In this document: piece by piece, positions 17,499 to 26,833 of the stretch
Layout: each line of letters begins with the position of its first letter
Position numbering within the stretch: position 1 is the stretch's first letter
Source of the DNA: Jiangella asiatica
Lineage (GTDB): Bacteria; Actinomycetota; Actinomycetes; Jiangellales; Jiangellaceae
DNA: 64,000 nucleotides
Reading direction: 5' to 3'
Assembly: GCF_004349065.1 (NCBI RefSeq)
Contig: NZ_SMKZ01000001.1
Span: 393,984-457,983 of the forward strand
The notes under the pieces: model-generated
Databases searched by the model: none
Told to the model about the DNA's origin: nothing
What the model saw: the letters and a program-made list of their open reading frames with translations, nothing else
Translations under genes and position numbers: made by a program

Positions 17499-20400
17499 AT
17501 GCGCCGATCCAGCCTGCTCGCCGCCCTGTCCGTCAGCGCCCTGGTGCTGTCGTTGTCCGCGATCCCGTCCGCCGGCGCCCAGGACTTCGATGTCCAAGCC
17601 ACCGAGGACACGATCGGTGACGACACCACCACCGACGACACCACAGAGGCGGCCCAGTTCCGGGCCCTGGTCTTCTCGAAGGTGACCGGCGAGGCCCACG
17701 AGTCCATCCCGGCCGGCGAGGCCCTCATCGAACAGCTCGGCGCCGAACACGACTTCGAGGTCGTGGTCGACGACGGCACGTCGCTGTTCAACGACGCCGA
17801 CCTGGCCACGTTCGACGTCGTCGTCTTCAACAACACGCACTCCACACCGGAGAGCGGCGACCTGTTGTCGGCGGCGGAACGCGAGGCGTTCACGCGGTAC
17901 ATCCAGAACGGCGGCGGGTACGTCGGGCTGCACTCGGCGGCGGACTCCGAGCGGAACTGGGAGTGGTACGGCGGACTGGTCGGCGCGTACTTCTCCGACC
18001 ACCCGGACTTCAGCGCGACCGGCGGGACGTTCCCGGGCCGGATCACGGTGCTCGACCAGGTGCACCCGTCGACGCGGGAGCTGCCGCAGCTGTGGGAGCG
18101 CGCGGAAGAGTGGTACGACCTCGCCACCAACCCCACCGGCGACGTCCACGTCCTGGCCGAGGTCAAACAGCGCGACGGCATCCCCGATCTGGACACCGGC
18201 GTGCACCACCCGTTCTCCTGGTGTCAGGTCTACGACGGCGGCCGGTCGTGGTTCACCGCGGGTGGGCACGACGCCGCCGCCTTCGAGGAGCCCGCGTTCG
18301 TGGGCCACCTGCTCGGCGGCATCCAGTGGGCCGCCGGCGCGGTGCCCGGCGACTGCGGCGCCACCGACGAGGACAGCTTCGCGACCACGCAGCTCACCGA
18401 CGACCTCGCCGACCCGTTCGAACTGGAGGTCACGCCGGATCGCCGGGTCATCTACATCCAGCGCACCGGGCAGATCAAGATGATCGACCAGGAGACGCTC
18501 GAGGTCTCGACCATCGGCGACCTCGAGCTGGGGCTCAGCACCGCCCGGCACTCCGACGGCCTGACCGGATTCGCCCTGGACCCGGAGTTCGCCGACAACG
18601 GCTGGCTGTACGTGATGTACTCCGACCCCGACGTCGCACAGATCAACATCTCCAGGTTGACCTTCGACTTCGAGACCGACCTGGTGGACATGGAGTCCGA
18701 GCGACGCCTGCTGTCGTTCCCGACCTGGCGTGACGTTGGCCTGGCCAACGTGCACATGGGCGGTGCGGTCGAGTTCGGCCCGGACGGCAGCCTTTACGCC
18801 TCGATGGGGGACAACACCGACTTCTCCCAGTCGGGCAACTTCGCGCCCATCGACGAGCGGCCAGACCGCGCGCCCTGGGACGCGCAGGCAACCTCCGCCA
18901 ACACCAACGACCTGCGCGGCAAGGTGATCCGGATCATCCCGACGGACGACGGCGGCTACGAGATCCCCGAGGGCAACCTGTTCCCGCCCGAGACCTCGGA
19001 CCCGGAGCTGACCCGGCCGGAGATCTTCGCGATGGGCTTTCGCAACCCGTTCCGGATGACCGTCGACCAGCAGACCGGCGAGGTGCTCGTGGCCGACTAC
19101 GGCCCGGACGCCACCCAGCCCAACCCGGACCGCGGACCGGAGGGCATCGTGGAGTGGAACGTGATCAGCGAGGCCGGCAACTACGGCTGGCCGCACTGCG
19201 TCGGCAACAACATCCCGTACATCGACTACGACTTCGCCACCGGGGAGTCCGGCGAGCCGTTCGACTGCGCCGGCGGACCGGTCAACGACTCACCGCACAA
19301 CACCGGACTGCAGCAGCTCCCGCCGGTCCAGGAGGCGTTCGTCTGGTACTCCTACCAGGAGTCGCCGGACTTCCCCGAGCTGGGCACGGGTGGTGCTGGC
19401 CCGATGAGCGGTCCGGTCTACCACTACGACCCGGACCTGGAGTCCGACACCAAGTTCCCCGAGTACTACGACGGAAAGTGGTTCGTGTTCGAGTACGCCC
19501 GGCACTTCTACAAGACCATCACCCGGGTGGAGGAGGACCTGGAGTTCGAGGACGATCGGTTCGACCCGGTGGCCGCGGGTGACCTGCTGGCGATCAACCC
19601 GTTCCTCGACTCGACCACGTTCCGCGGCCCGTTCGACGCGACGTTCGGCCCGGACGGCTCGCTCTACGTCATCGACTTCGGCTCCGGCAGCGGTGCCGGC
19701 CGCGGCGACGTGAACGAGGGCGCCGGGATCTACCGGATCGACTACGTCGGCGGCGACCGGCCACCTGTCGTCCAGGCGACCGGTACGCCGACCTCGGGGC
19801 AGCTCCCGCTCACCGTCGCGTTCGACAGCGAGGGCACCGTCCATCCGGCCGGGCTGCCCATGACGTACCACTGGTCGTTCGGCGACGGCGCCACCTCCGA
19901 CGAGCCGAACCCGTCGCACACGTACACCGAGGCGGGCAACTACACGGCACTGCTGACGGTCACCGACAGCAGGGAGCGCAGTTCCGTCGCCGCGGTCCGG
20001 GTCTCGGCCGGGAACAGCGCTCCGGAGGTGAACTTCGCCTGGCCACCGCACGGCGGCTTCTACGACTGGGGCGACGACATCGCCTACGACGTGACGGTGG
20101 AGGACGCCGAGGACGGCAGCACCGCGGATGGCACGATCGCCTGCGACACCGTGGTGGCCGGTGCGCTGCTCGGCCACGACCAGCATCAGCATCCGCTGGA
20201 CAACTATCCGAACTGCACCGGCCTCGTGCCCACCATCACCGACGGCGGGCACGGACTGGACACCAACCTGTACTACGTCCTCGAGGCGACGTTCACCGAC
20301 GCGGGCGCTCCCGGCGTCCAGCCGCTCACCGGCGGCGACTCGGTGCGACTGAACCCGAAGCGCAGGGAGGCCGAGCACTTCGCCGCGTCCGAGGGCGTCA

Positions 20401-22505
20401 CCGTCTACGAGCGTCCACAGGCCAGCGCCGGGGCGCGGCTCGGCGACATCACCGACGGCGACTGGATCATGTTCGAGCCGGTGAACCTGACCAACATCGA
20501 CTCGCTCACCGTCGGTGCGTCCTCCGGTGGCCTCGGCGGCACCATCGAGGTACGCCGCGACAGTCCCGACGGCGAGCTGATCGGGTCGGTCGACGTGCCG
20601 GTCACCGGCAGCTACGACACCGTCGTCGAACAGACCGGCGAGCTCACCGATCCGGGCGACACCTTCGCCCTGTACCTGGTGTTCCGTCACGACGAGTGGG
20701 TCTCGGGAGGGCCTGACCTGCTGGCGCTGGACTGGCTGCGGTTCAACGGCGCCGGTGTCACCGACCAGAGCGGTCCGCAGGTGACGGTCGAGGCGACACC
20801 GGAGCAGGGCACGGCGCCACTGGAGGTCTCCTTCACCGGTTCGGCGACCAGCCCGGAGGGTGCGGAGATCACCGGGTACAACTGGGACTTCGGCGACGGA
20901 GCCACGTCGGGCGAGCCGAACGTGACGCACACCTACACCGAACCGGGCGAGTACCACGCCGTCCTGACCGCGACCGACGCCGAGGGCCGCATCGGCTCGG
21001 CCGACGTGCGCATCACGGTCATCGAGCCGCAGCCGGAGTGCCTCGACGGCGGCGTCGACGAGTTCGACGGCGACGCGCTGGACCTGGGCTGCTGGTCCTC
21101 GATCGTCCGGCACGACCCCGACGGCTACCAGATCGCCGACGGGCGGCTGGTGCTGCCGACCGCGCACGGCGAGCTCACCGCGGCCAGGTCCGACGCCGCC
21201 AACCTGATCATGCGGCCGGTCCCCGATGGCGGATGGGAGGCCACCACCCGCGTCAGCATCGAGACGACGACGGCGTTCCAGCAGGCCGGGCTCGTGCTCC
21301 ACGCCGGCGACGACGACTTCGCCAAAGCCGTGGTGATGGCACGCCCGGACGGCACCCGCCGGATGTCGTTCTTCACCGTCGCCGGCGGGCAGGAACGCAA
21401 CACCGTCGACGACTACGTGGCCCTGCCCGCGGACTTCCCGACGACCTTCGACCTGCGGTTGACCAGCGACGGCCTCGAGGTCACCGCTTCGTACTCGGTG
21501 GACGGGGAGGAGTGGACGCCGCTGGGCCGGCCGTACGGGCTCGGCGCCGCCGCGCCGTGGAGCGTCGGGGTGGCCGCACTCTCCGGCGGGGATGGCGACC
21601 CCAACATCCCGGTCGTCGACGCGTCGTTCGACTGGCTCCGGCTCACCGGGGACGAGCCCCAGGTGTGCCCGGAGCCGGAGCCGCCGGCGGGCTTCACCGC
21701 GCTCTGGGACGGGAAGACGCTCGACGGCTGGCAGATGGCGGGCAACGGGTCGTTCACCGTCACCTCTGACTGCACGCTCATGAGCCGGGGCTCCGGTGGG
21801 CTGCTGTGGTACACGCCGGAGTCGTTCGGCGACTTCCACCTTCGCTTCGAGTACCGGATGAACAACCCGACCGACAACTCCGGGGCGTTCATGCGTTTCC
21901 CGGCACCGTTGGACTGGGAAGGACCGTGGGCCAGGCAGCCCGATGACAGCGTGCGCGGCTACGAGGCGCAGATCGAGGACAACCCCGACGGCGGCGACCC
22001 GCAGAAGACCGGTTCGATCTACAACTTCGCGACCATCACCGACCTTCTCGCCAAACCGATCGGGGAGTGGAACACGTACGAGATCCGGGCGGTCGGCCAG
22101 AGGTACTCGGTCTACCTCAACGGTGAGCTCGTGAACACGTACACCGGCGACGGGAGCCGGGCGTTGGAGGGACACCTCGGCTTCCAGAACCACCACGACG
22201 GCTCGGACGTGGAGTTCCGCGACGTGTGGATCGCCGAGGTCGAGCCGTCGGCCTGCCCGCAGCCCGACCCGCAGGCGACGGTGGTCGTCGGCGACGTGGA
22301 CAGCGGCGTGCCCAACCGTGCCGCCGCCGACGGCTGCACGGTCAACGACCTCATCGACGAGGAGCGCGGCTGGGAGACGCCCGGCGCGTTCCTGCGCCAC
22401 GTCGCCGAAGTCCTGGGCGTGCTGGTCGCCGACGGCGTCATCGACGAGCGGGAGCGGAGCCGGGTCCAGCGGGCCGCGGCCGAGTCCGGCATCGGACGGC
22501 GATAG
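17499..22505 (+). CDS. Giant secreted protein: ThuA, PQQ-type sugar dehydrogenase, PKD, CBM6, PKD, lectin-like, DUF1080
   Basis: 1668 residues. A signal peptide covers residues 1-27 (AQD cleavage region). Domains in order, with rough limits: ThuA-like 45-285 (glutamine-amidotransferase-like fold, YVGLHSAADSE); glucose/sorbosone dehydrogenase beta-propeller 293-750 (MGGAVEFGPDGSLYASMGDN, NYGWPHCVG); PKD 754-839; linker 840-950; CBM6-like 957-1083 (REAEHFAASEGVTVYERP); PKD 1093-1175; concanavalin-like domain 1180-1383; DUF1080/3-keto-disaccharide hydrolase 1398-1581 (FTALWDGKTLDGW). A ~70-residue helical C-terminal tail may be a FIMAH-like module. It should act outside the cell on glycans. The propeller would oxidise a sugar and DUF1080 could cleave the keto-glycoside formed; that coupling is inferred. 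SD GGAG precedes the ATG. Confidence 0.88.
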   Translation: MRRSSLLAALSVSALVLSLSAIPSAGAQDFDVQATEDTIGDDTTTDDTTEAAQFRALVFSKVTGEAHESIPAGEALIEQLGAEHDFEVVVDDGTSLFNDADLATFDVVVFNNTHSTPESGDLLSAAEREAFTRYIQNGGGYVGLHSAADSERNWEWYGGLVGAYFSDHPDFSATGGTFPGRITVLDQVHPSTRELPQLWERAEEWYDLATNPTGDVHVLAEVKQRDGIPDLDTGVHHPFSWCQVYDGGRSWFTAGGHDAAAFEEPAFVGHLLGGIQWAAGAVPGDCGATDEDSFATTQLTDDLADPFELEVTPDRRVIYIQRTGQIKMIDQETLEVSTIGDLELGLSTARHSDGLTGFALDPEFADNGWLYVMYSDPDVAQINISRLTFDFETDLVDMESERRLLSFPTWRDVGLANVHMGGAVEFGPDGSLYASMGDNTDFSQSGNFAPIDERPDRAPWDAQATSANTNDLRGKVIRIIPTDDGGYEIPEGNLFPPETSDPELTRPEIFAMGFRNPFRMTVDQQTGEVLVADYGPDATQPNPDRGPEGIVEWNVISEAGNYGWPHCVGNNIPYIDYDFATGESGEPFDCAGGPVNDSPHNTGLQQLPPVQEAFVWYSYQESPDFPELGTGGAGPMSGPVYHYDPDLESDTKFPEYYDGKWFVFEYARHFYKTITRVEEDLEFEDDRFDPVAAGDLLAINPFLDSTTFRGPFDATFGPDGSLYVIDFGSGSGAGRGDVNEGAGIYRIDYVGGDRPPVVQATGTPTSGQLPLTVAFDSEGTVHPAGLPMTYHWSFGDGATSDEPNPSHTYTEAGNYTALLTVTDSRERSSVAAVRVSAGNSAPEVNFAWPPHGGFYDWGDDIAYDVTVEDAEDGSTADGTIACDTVVAGALLGHDQHQHPLDNYPNCTGLVPTITDGGHGLDTNLYYVLEATFTDAGAPGVQPLTGGDSVRLNPKRREAEHFAASEGVTVYERPQASAGARLGDITDGDWIMFEPVNLTNIDSLTVGASSGGLGGTIEVRRDSPDGELIGSVDVPVTGSYDTVVEQTGELTDPGDTFALYLVFRHDEWVSGGPDLLALDWLRFNGAGVTDQSGPQVTVEATPEQGTAPLEVSFTGSATSPEGAEITGYNWDFGDGATSGEPNVTHTYTEPGEYHAVLTATDAEGRIGSADVRITVIEPQPECLDGGVDEFDGDALDLGCWSSIVRHDPDGYQIADGRLVLPTAHGELTAARSDAANLIMRPVPDGGWEATTRVSIETTTAFQQAGLVLHAGDDDFAKAVVMARPDGTRRMSFFTVAGGQERNTVDDYVALPADFPTTFDLRLTSDGLEVTASYSVDGEEWTPLGRPYGLGAAAPWSVGVAALSGGDGDPNIPVVDASFDWLRLTGDEPQVCPEPEPPAGFTALWDGKTLDGWQMAGNGSFTVTSDCTLMSRGSGGLLWYTPESFGDFHLRFEYRMNNPTDNSGAFMRFPAPLDWEGPWARQPDDSVRGYEAQIEDNPDGGDPQKTGSIYNFATITDLLAKPIGEWNTYEIRAVGQRYSVYLNGELVNTYTGDGSRALEGHLGFQNHHDGSDVEFRDVWIAEVEPSACPQPDPQATVVVGDVDSGVPNRAAADGCTVNDLIDEERGWETPGAFLRHVAEVLGVLVADGVIDERERSRVQRAAAESGIGRR

Positions 22506-22517
22506 CCGTGATCACGG
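22506..22517. terminator. Palindrome between convergent giant genes
   Basis: CCGTGATCACGG is a perfect 12-bp palindrome. It fills the 6-nt gap and the last codons between the stop of the ThuA gene (22505) and the convergent phosphoesterase gene stop (22512). It is short for a terminator but symmetrically placed. Confidence 0.3.
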
Positions 22518-25500
22518 GGATGACACCGTGAAGCTCCACAGCGGTGACCGCGCGGCCCGGCCGGCGGCGTCGAGCGCCTCGGTGAACCACACGTACCGCT
22601 GACCGGCGGCGAGCCCGGGCCAGGTGAGCGCGGCCGGGGACCCGTCGGCGGCGGGTACCGCGCCCAACGGCTCGCCCAGCGAGGCCAGGGCGAACGCGGC
22701 GGTCTCGACCCGCTTGTCGTAGACGTCGCCGAGGCCGACGGGGACGACGAACTCGTCGGCCTCGGCGCCGTAGGCGCCGCCCACGTAGTACTCACCGGCG
22801 TTGTGCTCGTCGCGCGACGGCGAGTACGTGTTGACCGACATCGTCTTGCCGTCCAGGTCGAACTGCAGCAGCCGCAGGAACCCGGTGTCCCGGAGGCCGT
22901 CGGCTCGGTAGCCCTGGTAGTTCGCGAGCACCTCGGTCACCACGCGGCCCTCGACGCCGTCGACGTCGTGCTTGACGGCGTGGGCCACGCCGTTGACGTG
23001 GCCGCTGAGCACGAGGAAGACGTTGTCGTACGGGCGCACGACCTCCTGCCAGATGCGCTCGCCGAGCGACGTCCAGCGATCGGCGTCCGGCCGCGTCGGG
23101 ACGGCGTCGCGGTTGAGGTACTCGTGGGTGGACACGATGACGTTGTGGTCGGGATGGTCGGCGACGACGGAGGCGGCCCAGCCCAGCGTCTCGTCGCGGT
23201 CCGGGTACGCGACGAAGCCGAGGTTCAGCACGAGGAACCGGGCTCCGTCGATCTCCAGGATGTCGTAGTGGCTGACGTTGTCGCCGGGCCGCCAGGAGTC
23301 GCCGTACCACGCGCTGTCCTCGAACCGCTCCGGCGGGAAGTACGCGTTGAACAGTCCGGAGTCGCGGCCCCACTTGTTGTCGTGGTTGCCCGGCAGGATG
23401 CCGTAGGGCATGCCGGCGTCCTCGAGCACGCCCATGGCGTCGGAGGCGAACTGCCACTCGTCGCGGGCGCGGCTCTCCAGGTGGGTGCCCCACATCCAGT
23501 TCTGCACGATGTCGCCGACGTGCGCGGTGTACTCGATCTTGCGGGCGGCGGCGTTGCGCACCAGCCAGGACACCTGGTCGGCGTGGACGTCGCGGAACTG
23601 CTCGGTGAGCTGCTGGGGGTCCGGGAGCATGCCGATCGCGAAGTCGTAGTCGCCCGGGTCCTCGAAGGAGCCGTCGGCGGCACCGGTGAACGTGGCCCGG
23701 GTCGCCGGGCCGTCCTGCACGAGGACGCTGACGCGCCGGCCGCGGACACCCGTGTCGGCGTCGACCGCACCGGTGAGGGTGAGCTCGCCGCCGTCGCGTC
23801 CGGCGTCCGCGTCGAGCAGGTCCCACGCCTGCGACCGGTGGTTCCAGACGTAGAGCTGCAGTTCGCTGGCGCCGGTGGAGCGGCCGCTCCAGACGACGTC
23901 GAAGCTGTCCGGCACGTCGCCGGTCACGGTCAGCTCGAAGCGCTGGTAGGGGAAGCCCTCGGTCGCCTCGGTGACCAGTGGCTCGCCGTCCTGGCCGCGC
24001 AGCAGGTCCGCGGCGCTGCGCCGGGACTCGCCCGGCAGCTCGCGCTCGGCCGGCGGGGCGGTCGGGCTGGTGCCGGTGTAGACGGCGGCGGCGTTCTCCA
24101 GGACCGGCAGCCGCGGCCCGCCGCGAAACGTCACGTCGGCGGGATCACCGGCGGTGTGCCCGGCCCGCACCGACAGCGACGCCTCCCTGCTCACGTCGTC
24201 GGCTCCGTCGGCGGGCGCGAGCAGCGCCGGCGGCTCCGGGCGCGGCGCCGCGGGCACGTCGACCGGCTCGAGCTCGTCCGCGGGGATGTCGGCCGGAGCG
24301 CGCAGGTCGCCGGGTATGGCGCCGGGTGAGGCCGGTGCCCGGACGAAGTCGCGGACGTTGTCGCCGGTGTCCTGGTGCCGCTGGTGGGTCTCGCCGGCCG
24401 CGGTGTCCAGGAACGGCACCAGGGACACGCCGTCGGTACAGGGGCTGTACAGCGCGAAGTAGGCGCCGACCCGATCGGCCGGCCGGCCGGCGGCGTCGCG
24501 CACGATGAACCCGTAGCCGGCCTCGTCCGGTGGCGTGCCGGCAAGCGGGACGACGTGCGCCGCGCCCGGCTCGAGCGCGACACCGTCGAGGACCGCCACG
24601 GGCTCGAGCGCCCGCCGACCGTTCGCCAAGCAACGGTCGACGGTCCAGCCGTCCAGGTCGACGGCGCTGTCGCCGTCGTTGACCAGCTCGACGAACGGTG
24701 CTGCCGGGTCGTGCGTGAACTCGCTGACGCGGATGCCGGAGCCGCGGTTCTCGGCCGGAGCGGGCACGGAGACGGTGAAGTCGGCGGCGTTGTCGCCGGT
24801 GTTCCCGGTGCGCCGGTAGGTCTGGCCCGACGGGTAGTCCAGCCGGTCCGGGAGGGCGGCCCCCTGGCTGCACGGGCTGTCGATGGCCGGCTCATGCACC
24901 GCGTCGGACTCGTAGACGCCGACGGCGTCGACCACGCCGCCGCGCGCGTCCTCCACGAGCACGCCGAAGCCGTCCTCGGCCAGGACCGGCTCCGCGTAGC
25001 GCACGACGACGCCGCCGCCCGGCACGCTCGCGGACTCGTGCGCCACCACCAGGCCCTCGCCCGGTGGCAGCGTCGTCCCGGCCGGGAGCTGCGTCAGCAC
25101 CCCGGCGGTCTGGCGGGCCCCGAGCGTCGTGCACACCGAGAGCCGCCAGCCGCCGACGTCGACGGCGTCGGCCCCGGTGTTGGTGAGCGCCACGAACTCG
25201 TCCGCGTCACCGCCGGGACCACCGTTCGCCAGCTCACTGACCAGGACGTCCCCGGCTCGCACACCAGGGTCGGGCCGGTCGGCGTTGGCGGCCGCGGGTG
25301 TGCGGGTGGCTCGGATGAAGTCGACGCCGACGTCGCCGGTGGCGCCCACACGCTGGTAGGACTGTCCGCGGGCGAAGTCCAGGGTGCTCGGCACCGGCGG
25401 GCCGCAGATGCTGTCGCGCGACTCCGGGGAGACGGCGATCCGGTCGACCAGCTGGGCCTGTCCGTCCTCGAGCCACACCCCCATCGCGTCGTCGGCCAGC

Positions 25501-25892
25501 GACGTGCTGAACACGCCGTCCGCGGTGCCGGTGAGGCTGGAGGTGCGGTGCGCGATAACGAACGTCTCGCCGGGCTCCAGCGTGACCCCGGTCAGCGGCG
25601 GCACCAGCGGACTGCCGCCGCGGCTGCCGCTCGCGCCACAGTGGTAGATGCGCCAGGAGTCCAGGTCGGCCGGCGCGTCGCCGTAGTTGGTCAGCTCGAT
25701 GAAGGCGTCGTCGGCACCGGCCGGGCCACCGGCGGCCACCTCGCTGATGAGGACGTCCGCGACGGCGTCGGCCGAGCTGGCCGCGGGTGCCGTCACGACG
25801 GCGCCCGCGGCCAGCACCGCCCCGGTGAGGAGGGCACCGGCGAGCGCCGTCGTCCTGCGCGCGGCGACGATCCGGTCTCGAGAACGCGACAT
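22512..25892 (-). CDS. Secreted protein with three lamin-tail domains and a calcineurin-like phosphoesterase
   Basis: 1126 residues. The signal peptide is residues 1-41. Three lamin-tail (LTD) domains follow at about 46-180, 209-350 and 386-515; each has the pattern of a SE...FIELTN strand, a LDSWRI-like turn and a late Tyr/Gln-rich strand ending QTYQR or SYQRVG. A beta-rich region covers 530-740. The metallophosphoesterase spans about 747-1040, with metal motifs DPQQ, GDIVQN, GNHDN, STHEY and LSGHVNGVAH. An FN3-like tail ends the protein. ATG at 25892 is preferred to a GTG three codons upstream because of the GTGAGGG in front. It probably hydrolyses phosphate esters, or extracellular DNA or nucleotides; LTDs commonly accompany secreted nucleases and phosphatases. 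It is divergent from the phosphatase/EEP operon. Confidence 0.88.
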   Translation of the reverse strand: MSRSRDRIVAARRTTALAGALLTGAVLAAGAVVTAPAASSADAVADVLISEVAAGGPAGADDAFIELTNYGDAPADLDSWRIYHCGASGSRGGSPLVPPLTGVTLEPGETFVIAHRTSSLTGTADGVFSTSLADDAMGVWLEDGQAQLVDRIAVSPESRDSICGPPVPSTLDFARGQSYQRVGATGDVGVDFIRATRTPAAANADRPDPGVRAGDVLVSELANGGPGGDADEFVALTNTGADAVDVGGWRLSVCTTLGARQTAGVLTQLPAGTTLPPGEGLVVAHESASVPGGGVVVRYAEPVLAEDGFGVLVEDARGGVVDAVGVYESDAVHEPAIDSPCSQGAALPDRLDYPSGQTYRRTGNTGDNAADFTVSVPAPAENRGSGIRVSEFTHDPAAPFVELVNDGDSAVDLDGWTVDRCLANGRRALEPVAVLDGVALEPGAAHVVPLAGTPPDEAGYGFIVRDAAGRPADRVGAYFALYSPCTDGVSLVPFLDTAAGETHQRHQDTGDNVRDFVRAPASPGAIPGDLRAPADIPADELEPVDVPAAPRPEPPALLAPADGADDVSREASLSVRAGHTAGDPADVTFRGGPRLPVLENAAAVYTGTSPTAPPAERELPGESRRSAADLLRGQDGEPLVTEATEGFPYQRFELTVTGDVPDSFDVVWSGRSTGASELQLYVWNHRSQAWDLLDADAGRDGGELTLTGAVDADTGVRGRRVSVLVQDGPATRATFTGAADGSFEDPGDYDFAIGMLPDPQQLTEQFRDVHADQVSWLVRNAAARKIEYTAHVGDIVQNWMWGTHLESRARDEWQFASDAMGVLEDAGMPYGILPGNHDNKWGRDSGLFNAYFPPERFEDSAWYGDSWRPGDNVSHYDILEIDGARFLVLNLGFVAYPDRDETLGWAASVVADHPDHNVIVSTHEYLNRDAVPTRPDADRWTSLGERIWQEVVRPYDNVFLVLSGHVNGVAHAVKHDVDGVEGRVVTEVLANYQGYRADGLRDTGFLRLLQFDLDGKTMSVNTYSPSRDEHNAGEYYVGGAYGAEADEFVVPVGLGDVYDKRVETAAFALASLGEPLGAVPAADGSPAALTWPGLAAGQRYVWFTEALDAAGRAARSPLWSFTVSSP

Positions 25893-25948
25893 TTCCCTCA
25901 CCTCTCACGTGATCCGGCGACGGTCACCTTGCTGCTCGCGCGCTGCCG

Positions 25949-26012
25949 CGGGCAATGCGGTTTCCCACCGTGCAACGCGGCGGTGTTGCACAGGGCGGAA
26001 CCGCGTTGCCCG
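25949..26012. promoter_or_regulatory. Nested inverted repeats in the divergent promoter region
   Basis: Outer arms 25949-25962 and 25999-26012 match at 13 of 14 positions (CGGGCAATGCGGTT and its complement). Inner arms GTGCAAC (25970-25976) and GTTGCAC (25985-25991) are perfect with an 8-nt loop. Three of the four half-sites carry the unit GCAACGCGG or GCAATGCGG and the fourth a divergent form. It lies between two divergent start codons, so operators for a multimeric regulator are likely. Confidence 0.6.
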
Positions 26013-26041
26013 GTCGCACCGGGTTGGCCGACTCTGAGCCG

Positions 26042-26833
26042 GTGAGCGCGAGATGGCTGGTGGACGAGCCAGCGGCGGCCGACGCCCGCAGGGTGCGCCT
26101 GGTGCTGGTCCGGCACGGCGAGTCGACGTGGAACGCGGAGGGCCGCATCCAGGGGCACCTCGGGTCGGGGCTGTCCGAGCGCGGCCGGGCTCAGGCCGCC
26201 GACGCGGCGAAGCGGCTGCATGCTCTTCACCCGCGGGTCGCCGTCGTGACCAGCAGCGACCTCCCGCGGGTCATCGAGACCGCCGCGGCGTACACCGCCG
26301 TCACCGCGGCGGTCGTCGACCACGACCGCCGGCTGCGCGAGATCGACAACGGCGCCTGGAGCGGTCGCACCACCGCCGAGGTCGCGACGGCGCACCCCGA
26401 GCAGATCGCCGCGATCCGCCGCGGCGAGGACATCCCGCGCGGCGGCGGCGAGACGTTCGCCCAGCTGCGCGCGCGGGTCGACGTCGCGCTGCGGGACCTG
26501 GCCCGGCGGGTCGCTGGGCGCGTCGCCCGCCGCGCTGCCGGCGTCGACGCGCCCACCGAGCCCACGGCACTGGTGTTCACCCACGGTGGCCCCATCCGGG
26601 TGGCCGTCGCCACGGCGCTGCGGTTGCCCGCCGGCGGCCACGCCCTGCTGGAACCGCCGGGCAACTGCTCGGTGACCGAACTGTCCGCGCTGGTCGGGAC
26701 CGACGGCGAGACGCTGGCGACGACACTCGTCGGCTACAACCACGATCCGCTCGACCCGGCCGGGCCGAGGACCGCCGCCGACGACGTCGCAGCGGCGGGT
26801 GCGCCGGCAGGTGCCGCGGGGAGGCGCGCGTGA
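26042..26833 (+). CDS. Histidine phosphatase (phosphoglycerate mutase-like) family protein
   Basis: 263 residues from GTG 26042. The catalytic LVRHGEST motif is at about residue 22, with the second-half THGG-(P)-IR His and the usual Arg/Glu residues (IDNGAWSGRT). These enzymes transfer phosphate through a phospho-His and dephosphorylate sugar phosphates or other metabolites. The start was chosen because GACTCT ends exactly 6 nt before this GTG, a leaderless-like arrangement; an ATG at 25955 would run through the inverted repeats. The stop overlaps the next start (GTGA), so it is coupled to the EEP gene. Confidence 0.85.
   Translation: MSARWLVDEPAAADARRVRLVLVRHGESTWNAEGRIQGHLGSGLSERGRAQAADAAKRLHALHPRVAVVTSSDLPRVIETAAAYTAVTAAVVDHDRRLREIDNGAWSGRTTAEVATAHPEQIAAIRRGEDIPRGGGETFAQLRARVDVALRDLARRVAGRVARRAAGVDAPTEPTALVFTHGGPIRVAVATALRLPAGGHALLEPPGNCSVTELSALVGTDGETLATTLVGYNHDPLDPAGPRTAADDVAAAGAPAGAAGRRA

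Noticed and set aside
17039..18196. Long minus-strand frame across the start of the ThuA gene
   Set aside because: Ser/Arg-rich antisense frame without domain or start signal; it runs through the hairpin repeat.
19290..22400. A 1036-codon open frame on the minus strand
   Set aside because: It is antisense to the ThuA/dehydrogenase gene, has no recognisable domain, is Arg/Val/Asp-repetitive, and arises from the strong third-position GC bias.
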